From Intestinimonas massiliensis (ex Afouda et al. 2020) (GTDB taxonomy: Bacteria; Bacillota; Clostridia; Oscillospirales; Oscillospiraceae), in the NCBI RefSeq assembly GCF_900626285.1, contig NZ_LR131147.1, forward strand, positions 3,085,388 to 3,149,387: 64,000 nucleotides of DNA, read 5' to 3'. Positions 1 to 7,940 of the stretch are shown piece by piece. Both the position numbers and the translations under genes were made by a program. The notes beneath the pieces are model-generated. The model was not told the origin of the DNA. It saw only the letters and a program-made list of their open reading frames with translations, and made no database searches. How positions within the stretch are numbered: the first letter of the stretch is position 1; every line of letters starts with the position of its first letter.

Positions 1-800
1 CCTTCCGCCTCTATCAGAATGCGGCCAGGCTGGGGGATCCCTCCGCCCTGAACAACCTGGGCTACTGCTATGAGAACGGCATCGGAGTGGGTCAGAACCT
101 GCCTCAGGCCATGAAGTGGTACCTGGAGGCCGCCCAGCGGGAAGACGTCCACGCCCAGGTGGTGGTGGCGGACTGGTATCTGTACGGGATCGGGACTGCC
201 AAGGACCCGAAGAAGGCTTTTCACTGGTATCAAAAGGCCGCCGCCAAGGGCTCCAAAGAGGCCCAGGACGCGCTTGGCTCCTGCTATCTGGGGGGAAAGG
301 GCGTGGCCCGGGACGAAAAAGAGGCGGTTTTCTGGTATCTGAAGGCGGCCAGCCAGAAGGACGGGCAGGCCCAGTGGCACCTGGGCAACTGCTACGAGGC
401 CGGCGTGGGGGTGGAGCGCTCCGTGCCAAAGGCCGTCAAGTGGTACCGGCGGGCAGCGGAGCAGGGCTATGTGGCCGCCATGCTCTCCCTGGCCAATCTC
501 TATTTGAAGGGCGAGGGCATTGACCGCAGCCCGGAAAAAGCGGTACACTTCTATCAAATGGCAGCCAATGAAGATGACGTTATGGCACAGCTGATCCTGG
601 GCACGTGCTACCAGCAGGGTGTGTACGTGGAGCAGGATCTGAAGCAGGCGGTTTACTGGTATACCCGGGCCGCGGAACAGGGGGACCTGTCCGCCGCCCA
701 GCGCCTGATCCAGCACTATGAATCAAGCGAGGAAACCGAAGAAAACCTGGAGCACGCGGCTCATTGGAGGTCTGTGGCCGAAACGCTGAAGGGCGCCTAG
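1..800 (+). CDS. Sel1-like repeat (TPR-type) protein, 5' end missing
   Basis: The reading frame is open from base 3 of the window to the TAG at 798-800, so the true start lies upstream. The visible ~265 residues are a run of about seven Sel1-like repeats of roughly 36 residues, each with the A-x-x-x-L-G-x-x-Y-x-x-G-x-G-V pattern followed by A-x-x-W-Y-x-x-A-A. Such repeats stack as helix pairs and act as protein-binding scaffolds; no catalytic domain is visible in this part. A GGGCGCC/GGCGCCC hairpin spans the stop codon (791-809) but has no T-run. The next gene is a transcriptional activator on the same strand; a functional link is not shown. The family call is secure, the role unknown. Confidence 0.85.
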   Translation, partial: FRLYQNAARLGDPSALNNLGYCYENGIGVGQNLPQAMKWYLEAAQREDVHAQVVVADWYLYGIGTAKDPKKAFHWYQKAAAKGSKEAQDALGSCYLGGKGVARDEKEAVFWYLKAASQKDGQAQWHLGNCYEAGVGVERSVPKAVKWYRRAAEQGYVAAMLSLANLYLKGEGIDRSPEKAVHFYQMAANEDDVMAQLILGTCYQQGVYVEQDLKQAVYWYTRAAEQGDLSAAQRLIQHYESSEETEENLEHAAHWRSVAETLKGA

Positions 801-872
801 CAGGCGCCCGCCGTTCCGGTCTGTACGGAAACAGGGCGTCCCGACGCCTGTATGAGGAGTGGGGGAAATACC

Positions 873-3686
873 GTGGCCAGGATTGATCTTGTCAGGGAAT
901 ATGTGGAAAAACGATTTGCGGACAATCTGAATCGTCCGGACGCATGCGGCGTGGAGGCGGGAGAAGTGGCCAGTGCCCTGGGTATCTGGCGGAACGATGC
1001 GTCGGCGGATCTGAAGCGGCTGTATGAGATGGGGCTGCTGCAAAAGTGCGGAAAGCGTCCGGTGCTCTACTACCCGGCCGGCGCAGTAACCCCTCAGTCG
1101 GAGGGGACGCCCGGCGGGGAGGACGATCAGAAGGCCCCCCGGCCCATGAGCGCTTTCTCCAACATCGTGGGGGCCGACGGCAGCCTGAAAAATCTGGTGC
1201 AGACCGCCAAGGCGGCCGCCATGTACCCGCCCAACGGGCTGCATATGCTGATCAGCGGTGAGAGCGGCGTGGGCAAGAGCATGTTCGCCGAGGAAGTGTG
1301 GCGCTTCATCAACGAGTTCCGGGGGAGTGAGGAGCACCCGGTTCCCTTTGTGGTCTTCAACTGCGCAGAGTACGCGGATAATCCGCAGCTGCTCCAGTCC
1401 CACCTGTTCGGCCACGTCAAAGGGGCCTTTACCGGCGCGGTGGCCGACAAGCAGGGATTGGTGGAGGACGCGGCGGGTGGCGTGCTCTTCCTGGACGAGA
1501 TCCACCGGCTGCCGCCGGTGGGACAGGAGATGTTCTTCACCCTGATCGACAAGGGGATCTTCCGGCGGCTGGGGGATACCGCAGCCCGGGAGGCCCACCT
1601 GATGATCATCGGAGCCACTACGGAGGAGATCACCAGCGTGATGCTGCGCTCTTTCCGCCGCAGGATGCCGGTCCAGATCCAGCTGCCCATGCTGGCGGAG
1701 CGGCCCCTCAGCGAGCGGATCGCCCTGATCCACAACTTCCTGAACCAGGAGGCCAATCGGGTCAACTGCCCTATCTTTCTCACCGGCCCGGCCTGCCGGA
1801 GCATCACCCTCTGGCAGAGCAAGGCGAACATCGGGGACCTGAAAAACCTGCTGCAGCTCTGCTGTGCCAAGAACTACTGCGCCTACCTGATGAGCACCCG
1901 GCAGGAGAGCTCCAGGCAGCCGCTTCTGAAGATCGACCTGTGCGAGCTGCCATTCCAGAACGAAGGGCTGGAGGAGAACGGCCCGGACGGACCGGACCTG
2001 TCCCCCGTATCCCAGGTGTTCCAGGAGGGGATCCTGGCGGTCCCCCGGACCGATCCGGAATTCCACATGCCCTATGAGGACTGCAACCAGTCCATTGATC
2101 TGTATGGCTTTGTGAAAAAGCAGCTGAAGCTCTACCAGATGCAGAACCTGCCCCGTATCGAGATCGAACAGCGCATCAGCCGGGACCTGGAGGCCTACTA
2201 CGGAAACGCTCTGAAAAAGCTGCCCGCTCTGGACGAATCCGGCAGGGAGCCTCTTCCCTTCCAGAACGTGGTCTCCCAGGAGGCCGCTGACGGGGCCAGT
2301 GAGCTGCTCACCCTGGCCTCGGTCCACTTCAACCGGTCCTACCCCAAAAGCGTCAGAGCCATTCTGGCGCTGCACCTGCAGCAGTTCATCGAGCGCTCCC
2401 GGGTGGGCTATGTGGGGCTGGACACCGACTTCAGCGGGGCGGAGCCCCGCTACGAGGATGAAATCTCCTTTATCCGTTCCATCCTGCCACACATCACCCA
2501 TATGCTGAACACCACCGTCCCGGAGGATGAACTTCGCCTGCTGGCCATGTTCATCCGCCACCCGGACGAGAACTTTCTCCAGCGGATCGGCATTGTGGTG
2601 GCCGCCCACGGTGAGTCCACCGCCACCAGCATTGTCGGCTTCGCCCGGCAGCTGCTGTCCGTCAACTACGCCGTGGCCGTGGATATCCCGGTGGACAAGA
2701 GCGCGGCGGATATGCTGGAAAACCTGTGCCGGGCGGTGCGCACCGGGGACGCGGGACACGGCGTGATCCTGATGGTGGACACAGAGGACTTCCTGGCCGT
2801 ACAGCAGGAGATCATTCAGCGCACCGGCATCCAGTGCCGGATCGTCCCCAGCGTGAACACGCCTCTGGTGCTGGAGACCATCAAGCAGGTGTTCTCCGGT
2901 TCGGAGGAGCTGGACGCCCTCTACACCCGGCTGAAGAACCGATACCGTGAGTATATCAACGTCCTCTTCGTGGACGACGCGGAAAAGCCTCCGGCGGACC
3001 GGGAGATCCCGGGGGACGAGAACCTGGTGGTCCTGACCATCTGTGCCACCGGTATGGGCAGCGCCAAGATGCTCAGCGACTTTCTATACAAACATCTGAC
3101 CTTCCGCAGGCAGGTGGACATCCGCCCCATCAGCGTCAACGAAAACGGGGCGGAGATCGCTGCCGGGCTGGGCAACCGGCTGAGAGCCGTGGTAGGCAGC
3201 TTCCGGATCCCGGGCCTGGATGTGCCCTTCTTCAGCACCGAGACCATTCTGATGGGCAACGGCCTTAAGCAGCTGGACGCCCTGCTGCGGCTGGACATGG
3301 CCCGGGCCCAGCCGGACCGGGCCTCCCTCAGCCTGCGGGACTACGCCCTCTCCCGGGTCAGGACCCAGATCAAACACTTCGCCCCCTCCTACGACGGGGA
3401 GCAGGTGATTGCCGCGGCCACCTCCATTGCCGACCAGGTGGGCGCCTCTATCCTCCGTCGGCCGGTCACGGTGGACGTTCTGGTGCGGGTCATCCTCCAC
3501 TTGGGCTCCCTGCTGGAGCGAATGAAAGTGGGCGAGGTGGCGGGTATGCCGGAGTGGGGCGCGGAGTGGAAGGCCGCCCGGGGCAAGGAGCTGGAGCAGC
3601 TGCGGGCCATCATCGACGGCGCGCTGCAGCCCTTCTCCTATCAGATACCGGAAGCGGAGCTTCTATATTTCATGCAGATCCTTTGA
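873..3686 (+). CDS. LevR-like sigma-54-dependent activator with PTS regulation domains
   Basis: A PTS-controlled enhancer-binding protein that would activate a sigma-54 promoter for a sugar PTS operon. From GTG 873: N-terminal winged helix (about 1-60), AAA+ domain with Walker A GESGVGKS near 129-136, the sigma-54 contact motif GAFTGA at 184-189 and Walker B at about 204-209, then a PRD (about 470-565), an EIIA-Man-like domain with candidate phospho-His579 (AAHGES), an EIIB-like segment (about 710-800) and a C-terminal second PRD. This is the LevR order. I prefer GTG 873 to ATG 852 because the GAGGAG/GGGGG ribosome site sits between them and family members begin close to this M-x-R-I-D segment. 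HPr and Enzyme I follow directly. No -24/-12 site or PTS permease was seen next to it, so its target is probably outside the window. Confidence 0.9.
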   Translation: MARIDLVREYVEKRFADNLNRPDACGVEAGEVASALGIWRNDASADLKRLYEMGLLQKCGKRPVLYYPAGAVTPQSEGTPGGEDDQKAPRPMSAFSNIVGADGSLKNLVQTAKAAAMYPPNGLHMLISGESGVGKSMFAEEVWRFINEFRGSEEHPVPFVVFNCAEYADNPQLLQSHLFGHVKGAFTGAVADKQGLVEDAAGGVLFLDEIHRLPPVGQEMFFTLIDKGIFRRLGDTAAREAHLMIIGATTEEITSVMLRSFRRRMPVQIQLPMLAERPLSERIALIHNFLNQEANRVNCPIFLTGPACRSITLWQSKANIGDLKNLLQLCCAKNYCAYLMSTRQESSRQPLLKIDLCELPFQNEGLEENGPDGPDLSPVSQVFQEGILAVPRTDPEFHMPYEDCNQSIDLYGFVKKQLKLYQMQNLPRIEIEQRISRDLEAYYGNALKKLPALDESGREPLPFQNVVSQEAADGASELLTLASVHFNRSYPKSVRAILALHLQQFIERSRVGYVGLDTDFSGAEPRYEDEISFIRSILPHITHMLNTTVPEDELRLLAMFIRHPDENFLQRIGIVVAAHGESTATSIVGFARQLLSVNYAVAVDIPVDKSAADMLENLCRAVRTGDAGHGVILMVDTEDFLAVQQEIIQRTGIQCRIVPSVNTPLVLETIKQVFSGSEELDALYTRLKNRYREYINVLFVDDAEKPPADREIPGDENLVVLTICATGMGSAKMLSDFLYKHLTFRRQVDIRPISVNENGAEIAAGLGNRLRAVVGSFRIPGLDVPFFSTETILMGNGLKQLDALLRLDMARAQPDRASLSLRDYALSRVRTQIKHFAPSYDGEQVIAAATSIADQVGASILRRPVTVDVLVRVILHLGSLLERMKVGEVAGMPEWGAEWKAARGKELEQLRAIIDGALQPFSYQIPEAELLYFMQIL

Positions 3687-3721
3687 GCTCACATTTTTTG
3701 AGAAACAGCGAGGTATGTATT

Positions 3722-3997
3722 ATGTTGACCGAAAAAGTAACCGTATGCAACCCTTCCGGTCTCCACGCCAGACCCGCCAGCGCCTTTGTGCAGACTACGG
3801 GTAAGTTCAAGAGCAAGGTGGCCATCCGGAAAGACGGGGAGGAGTACAACGCCAAATCCATTATCTCCATCCTGCGGGCCTGCGTGAAATATCAGGAAGA
3901 GGTGGAAGTGGTGGTGAACGGCGACGATGAGGCGGAAGCCCTCTCCGCCATCGTCGCCGCCATCAAGGGCGGACTGGGCGAAAAAATTCTGACCTGA
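3722..3997 (+). CDS. ptsH: Phosphocarrier protein HPr
   Basis: A 91-residue HPr that carries phosphate from Enzyme I to sugar-specific EIIA domains and to PRD regulators. The catalytic His15 lies in PSGLHARPAS and the HPr-kinase target Ser46 in AKSI, both at canonical positions. The segment after Ser46 (IISILRACV) departs from the usual Gly/Met-rich sequence, so interaction with HPr kinase or CcpA may differ. A longer open frame runs upstream from 3554 but overlaps the regulator gene; ATG 3722 gives the family start. It lies 35 bp after the LevR-like gene and 17 bp before Enzyme I, so the three are probably one operon and HPr may phosphorylate the regulator's PRDs. Confidence 0.93.
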   Translation: MLTEKVTVCNPSGLHARPASAFVQTTGKFKSKVAIRKDGEEYNAKSIISILRACVKYQEEVEVVVNGDDEAEALSAIVAAIKGGLGEKILT

Positions 3998-4014
3998 CCG
4001 AAGGAGGCTCGGAT

Positions 4015-5661
4015 ATGCAGATTCAAGGACTTGGCATCTCGCCCGGCGTGGCAATGGCCCGGGTGGTGGTTTTGGAAAACAAGGAGGCTGCGGTCCCTCA
4101 GCATCTGGTGTCGGAGGACCAAGTCGAGGAGGAGGTCCGCCTATTCGAAGGGGCCCACGCAAAGGCCGTGGCGGAAACCGAGGCTCTGTATCAGCAGGCG
4201 GCCCGGAAATTTTCTCAGGAGGTGGCCTCTATCTTCGAGGCCCACAAGATGATCCTGGAGGACCAGGACTCCCTGGTGGTTCCCATCGAGGACTGTATCC
4301 GGGAGCAGCACTGGAACGCCGCCCGAGCCGTGGATTGGCAGCTGGGCCAGCTAATCGGATTCTTTGAAGGTCTGGCGGACGATGAACTGATGAAGGGGCG
4401 GGCCGCGGACGCCCGGGACATCCGCGCCCTGCTGCTGCGCCATGTGCTGGGGCAGGAGCAAGTGGACACCTCCCACCTGGAGGAGGACACCATTATCGCC
4501 ACCTATGAGCTCACCCCCTCCGAGACGGCGAAAATGGACCTGGAGAAGGTGGTGGGCTTCATCAGCGAGGTGGGTGGGCCCACGGCCCACTCCGCCATCA
4601 TGGCCAGAAGCATGGGTATCCCTGCGGTGAGCCAGATCGGGGAGATCGGCAGCGTGCTGCACAACGGCATGGCCGTTCTGCTGGACGGCAATCGGGGCAC
4701 CGTGGAGACTGACGTGACGGAGGAGCGGGCGGCCCAATTCCGCCGGGAGAAGGCGGAGGAACAGGCCCGGGCAGCCCAGGCCCTGACCTTCCGGGGAAAG
4801 CCTACCGTGACCGCTGACGGCCACAGGCTGCAGCTGTGGGCCAACATCGGCTCCCCCAAGGACATTCCCCGGGTGCTGGAAGCCGACGCGGAGGGCATCG
4901 GACTGTTCCGCAGCGAATTCCTCTACATGGACAGTGCCGGTCTTCCGGATGAGGAGACTCAATTCCAGGCTTACAAGGCGGTTCTGGAGGCGCTGGCCCC
5001 CCGTCCCGTCACCATCCGTACCCTGGACATCGGCGGCGACAAGGATCTGCCCGCCCTGGGCCTTACCCAGGAGGTCAACCCCTTTTTGGGGTACCGGGCT
5101 ATCCGGATCTGCCTGGACCGGCCGGAGCTCTTCCGCACCCAGCTGCGGGCCCTGCTGCGGGCCAGCGCCTATGGCAGTCTGCGGATCATGTTCCCCATGA
5201 TTTCTGAGCTGGAGGAGCTGCGGCAGGCAAAGCGCATCCTGGCGGATGTCCGGGCAGAACTGAAGGAAGCCGGGATCCCCATCTCCGCCTCTATCCCAGT
5301 GGGTATCATGATCGAGGTGCCGGGGGCTGCGCTCATGGCCGACGATTTTGCGAGAGAATCCGACTTCTTCTCTATCGGAACCAACGACCTGACCCAGTAC
5401 ACCCTGGCAGCGGACCGTGGCAATCCGAAGGTATCCTATCTGTACCATACAGACCACCCGGCGGTCCTCCGGCTGATCCGCCACACCATTGAGGCCGCCC
5501 ACAGGAACGGCATCGACTGCGGCGTATGCGGCGAGGCCGGGGGAGATCCCGCCCTCCAACCGCTGCTCATTCAGTATGGAGTGGATGAATTGTCCATGTC
5601 CGCCCCCCTGATTTTACCTTCCCGCATGCGGATTTCCGGTATAAGTTCCCAGCTATCTTGA
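4015..5661 (+). CDS. ptsI: Phosphoenolpyruvate-protein phosphotransferase (PTS Enzyme I)
   Basis: Cytosolic enzyme that autophosphorylates from PEP and passes the phosphate to HPr. The 548-residue protein has the N-terminal HPr-binding domain (about 1-140), the swivelling phospho-His domain with His192 in GGPTAHSAIMARS, and the PEP-binding TIM barrel with the catalytic Cys505 in GVCGEAGGDP. It is about 20 residues shorter than typical Enzyme I because it stops soon after the last conserved ILPSR segment; all catalytic motifs are present. A GGAGG site precedes ATG 4015. It is last in the regulator-HPr-Enzyme I operon and is followed by a strong terminator at 5833-5871. Whether this is the housekeeping copy or a dedicated second copy cannot be decided here. 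Confidence 0.95.
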   Translation: MQIQGLGISPGVAMARVVVLENKEAAVPQHLVSEDQVEEEVRLFEGAHAKAVAETEALYQQAARKFSQEVASIFEAHKMILEDQDSLVVPIEDCIREQHWNAARAVDWQLGQLIGFFEGLADDELMKGRAADARDIRALLLRHVLGQEQVDTSHLEEDTIIATYELTPSETAKMDLEKVVGFISEVGGPTAHSAIMARSMGIPAVSQIGEIGSVLHNGMAVLLDGNRGTVETDVTEERAAQFRREKAEEQARAAQALTFRGKPTVTADGHRLQLWANIGSPKDIPRVLEADAEGIGLFRSEFLYMDSAGLPDEETQFQAYKAVLEALAPRPVTIRTLDIGGDKDLPALGLTQEVNPFLGYRAIRICLDRPELFRTQLRALLRASAYGSLRIMFPMISELEELRQAKRILADVRAELKEAGIPISASIPVGIMIEVPGAALMADDFARESDFFSIGTNDLTQYTLAADRGNPKVSYLYHTDHPAVLRLIRHTIEAAHRNGIDCGVCGEAGGDPALQPLLIQYGVDELSMSAPLILPSRMRISGISSQLS

Positions 5662-5832
5662 GTGTATCCAGTAATCTTTCAATATACACTCGTCTGCGTA
5701 TACTTGCTCCATGTCAATAGAACCCATGCGGACTTCAGAGTGAAGGGGTCACAAAGGTCCTCGGTGGAGTTAAAACCCGAGGTGCAATTTATGACCGGCC
5801 AACCGGAGATTCAGATTTCCCGCCCGCAGCCG

Positions 5833-5871
5833 CAAAAAAGCACCGCGATCCCATGGATCGCGGTGCTTTTT
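5833..5871. terminator. Bidirectional intrinsic terminator between ptsI and the reductase cluster
   Basis: A perfect 12-bp stem GCACCGCGATCC/GGATCGCGGTGC with a 3-nt loop is flanked by A5 and T5, so it works in both directions for the two converging genes. The rest of 5662-5912 shows only a weak CCTCGG/CCGAGG hairpin and no convincing gene. Confidence 0.93.
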
Positions 5872-5912
5872 CATTTTTTCGGCCGCTCAGACCTTACCTG
5901 CCCCTGGGTGGG

Positions 5913-7940
5913 CTAAAGGATCATTGCTGCGTTATAGCCCTGCCAGGTGGCCTCCCGCAGGTTGGAGGCCCGGACGCAGTCCCCCGCAGGGATCACACGG
6001 GGCGCAGTGCCCCGGAACCGGTCCCGAAGGGCCGATCTGGACACCATGCCGGAAGAGAGCACCACGCTGTCCGCTTTCAGGCACATCTCCCCATCCGGGC
6101 CGGCGATCTTCACAGCATCCGGCCCGATGGCCAGGCATTTGGCGCTGGTGTAGATCTGGATGTCGGGGTCCTTCTCCAGGTACTCCAGCGTGTGGAGCCG
6201 TTCGCTGAAATATCCGTCCGGCGCCAGCGTATCCCGCATCTCCACCAGGGCAACACGCTTGCCGTTTCTGGACAGATGGAGGGCCGTTTCACAGCCCACC
6301 AGGCCACCCCCCACCAGCACCACCTGCTCACCCAGGACAGAGCAGTCGGCGAAAATATCATTGGCCGTATATACGTTTCCGCCGTCCACGCCGGGGATGG
6401 GGGGGATAAAGGGCTCCGCCCCCACCGCCACCACGACGGCGTCGGGGTGCAGCTGCGCCACCAGCTCCGGGGTGGCCTCGGTATGGAGCCGCACCTCGGC
6501 GCCGGAGCGCATGGTCATGCGGATCAGCCAGTCCCGGTACTCCTTCATATCTTTTTTGAACCAGACGTAATCCGCATAAAACAGCTGTCCGCCCAGCTTG
6601 TCCCCCTTCTCCAGGAGGGTCACAGCGTGGCCTCTGGCCCGGGCCTGGATGGCGGCCTGCATGCCCGCCGGGCCGCCGCCCACAACTACCACCCGGCACG
6701 CTTTCTCCGGCTTCGGATAGAGGGCCAGCACCTCCTGCCGCCCATATTCCGGGTTGACGGAGCAGCTGTTTTCCTTGGTGGCATTGGTGAAGTCCTGCAA
6801 TACCGCCGTCTTGGTGCCGGTACGGCCGCCTGCCACGTCCAAGCAGCGCAGGCACTTGATGCAGGGGCGGATCTCGTCCGCCCTGCACTGTCGGGCCTTC
6901 TCCCCCCACTCCGGGTCGGCGATAAACGCCCTGGCCATGGCCACATAGTCCGCCATTCCCTCCGCCAGGATGCGCTCCGCCAGGTCCGGATCGGTCACGG
7001 CGCCCACCACGCCTACCGGGATATGTACCGCCTGCTTGACCGCGGCGGCCCGGAAGGCGTTGTGCCCGTGCTCCACGAAATGGGAGGGGTGCATGATGGG
7101 CCGGGTGGAGGCATTCAGCCGGGTGCCGCAGGAGATGTGGAGCATATCCGCGCTTTCGGCAAAAATTCTGGCCATTTCCACACAGTCGGGCAGCTCGATG
7201 CCGCCGGGGGTCAGCTCGCTGCCGCTCAGCCGGATCTCCACCAGGATATCCGGCACCTCTTTCCGGATGCGGTCCAGCACCATTTTGGGGAACCGGCAGC
7301 GGTTTTCGATGCTCCCGCCGTACTTGTCCTTGCGGTGGTTGATAAGGTTGGAGAGGAACCCGCCCATCAGCCAGCCGTGGGCATAGTGGAGCAGCACCGT
7401 GTCGAAGCCCGCCCGCCTGGCCATGCGGGCCGCGCTGACGTAGTGCTCCGCCACCTGCTCCATGTCGTCCTCGTTCATCTCCCGCACATGGATCCCGTTG
7501 GGCATATCCATGGCGGACGCCGCCATGGGCATGGCGCCGCCGCAGTACTGGGGCAGGGCGAAGTGTCCGTTGTGGTTCAGCTCGATGGACGCAAGAGACT
7601 GGTGCATGTGGATGTAGTCGGTCAGCCGGTGCAGGCTGGGCAGGCAGTTCTCGGTGGTCAGGTCCACGTGGGAGGCGTGGGCCGAGCTGTTGCCGTGGTC
7701 CAGCAGCGCCTCTCCCAGGGTCACCATGGCGGCGCCGCCCCGGGCCTTGCCGCCGTAGTACAGGACACCCTCCATATTCAGCTGGTGGGTATAGGGGTCC
7801 GTGATATGTCCGTGGTTGGAGGGCGCGGTGATGATGCGGTTCTTGAACGTCTTGCCCCGAATGGTCATGGGGGCAAACAGGTGGGGGTACCGCTCCTCAC
7901 AGGGCTGGTGATATTCCATTTCCGCCCTCCTCTCAGACAA
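5913..7940 (-). CDS. FMN/4Fe-4S/FAD oxidoreductase of the 2,4-dienoyl-CoA/enoate reductase family (paralogue 2)
   Basis: A 675-residue two-domain flavoprotein of the FadH/BaiCD type that would reduce an activated C=C bond with NAD(P)H. It has an N-terminal old-yellow-enzyme TIM barrel (about 15-345), a 4Fe-4S segment with Cys360, Cys363, Cys366 and Cys393, then a C-terminal FAD/NAD(P) domain with GGGPAG at 421-426. In the active-site segment HYAHGWLMGGFLS (185-197) Trp190 sits where old yellow enzymes and FadH have the Tyr proton donor. Its start overlaps the end of the upstream paralogue by 8 bp, so the two are translationally coupled. Neighbouring LysR, hydrolase and anion-transporter genes suggest an aromatic or polyphenol substrate (inference). 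Family certain, substrate unknown. Confidence 0.9.
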   Translation of the reverse strand: MSERRAEMEYHQPCEERYPHLFAPMTIRGKTFKNRIITAPSNHGHITDPYTHQLNMEGVLYYGGKARGGAAMVTLGEALLDHGNSSAHASHVDLTTENCLPSLHRLTDYIHMHQSLASIELNHNGHFALPQYCGGAMPMAASAMDMPNGIHVREMNEDDMEQVAEHYVSAARMARRAGFDTVLLHYAHGWLMGGFLSNLINHRKDKYGGSIENRCRFPKMVLDRIRKEVPDILVEIRLSGSELTPGGIELPDCVEMARIFAESADMLHISCGTRLNASTRPIMHPSHFVEHGHNAFRAAAVKQAVHIPVGVVGAVTDPDLAERILAEGMADYVAMARAFIADPEWGEKARQCRADEIRPCIKCLRCLDVAGGRTGTKTAVLQDFTNATKENSCSVNPEYGRQEVLALYPKPEKACRVVVVGGGPAGMQAAIQARARGHAVTLLEKGDKLGGQLFYADYVWFKKDMKEYRDWLIRMTMRSGAEVRLHTEATPELVAQLHPDAVVVAVGAEPFIPPIPGVDGGNVYTANDIFADCSVLGEQVVLVGGGLVGCETALHLSRNGKRVALVEMRDTLAPDGYFSERLHTLEYLEKDPDIQIYTSAKCLAIGPDAVKIAGPDGEMCLKADSVVLSSGMVSRSALRDRFRGTAPRVIPAGDCVRASNLREATWQGYNAAMIL

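Noticed and set aside
723..2759. 678-codon minus-strand frame opposite the LevR-like gene, and similar long frames opposite the reductases
   Set aside because: All lie antisense to genes with catalytic motifs and have the typical shadow composition.
5662..5916. 84-codon plus-strand frame after ptsI
   Set aside because: It runs through the bidirectional terminator and has no ribosome site or similarity I recognise.
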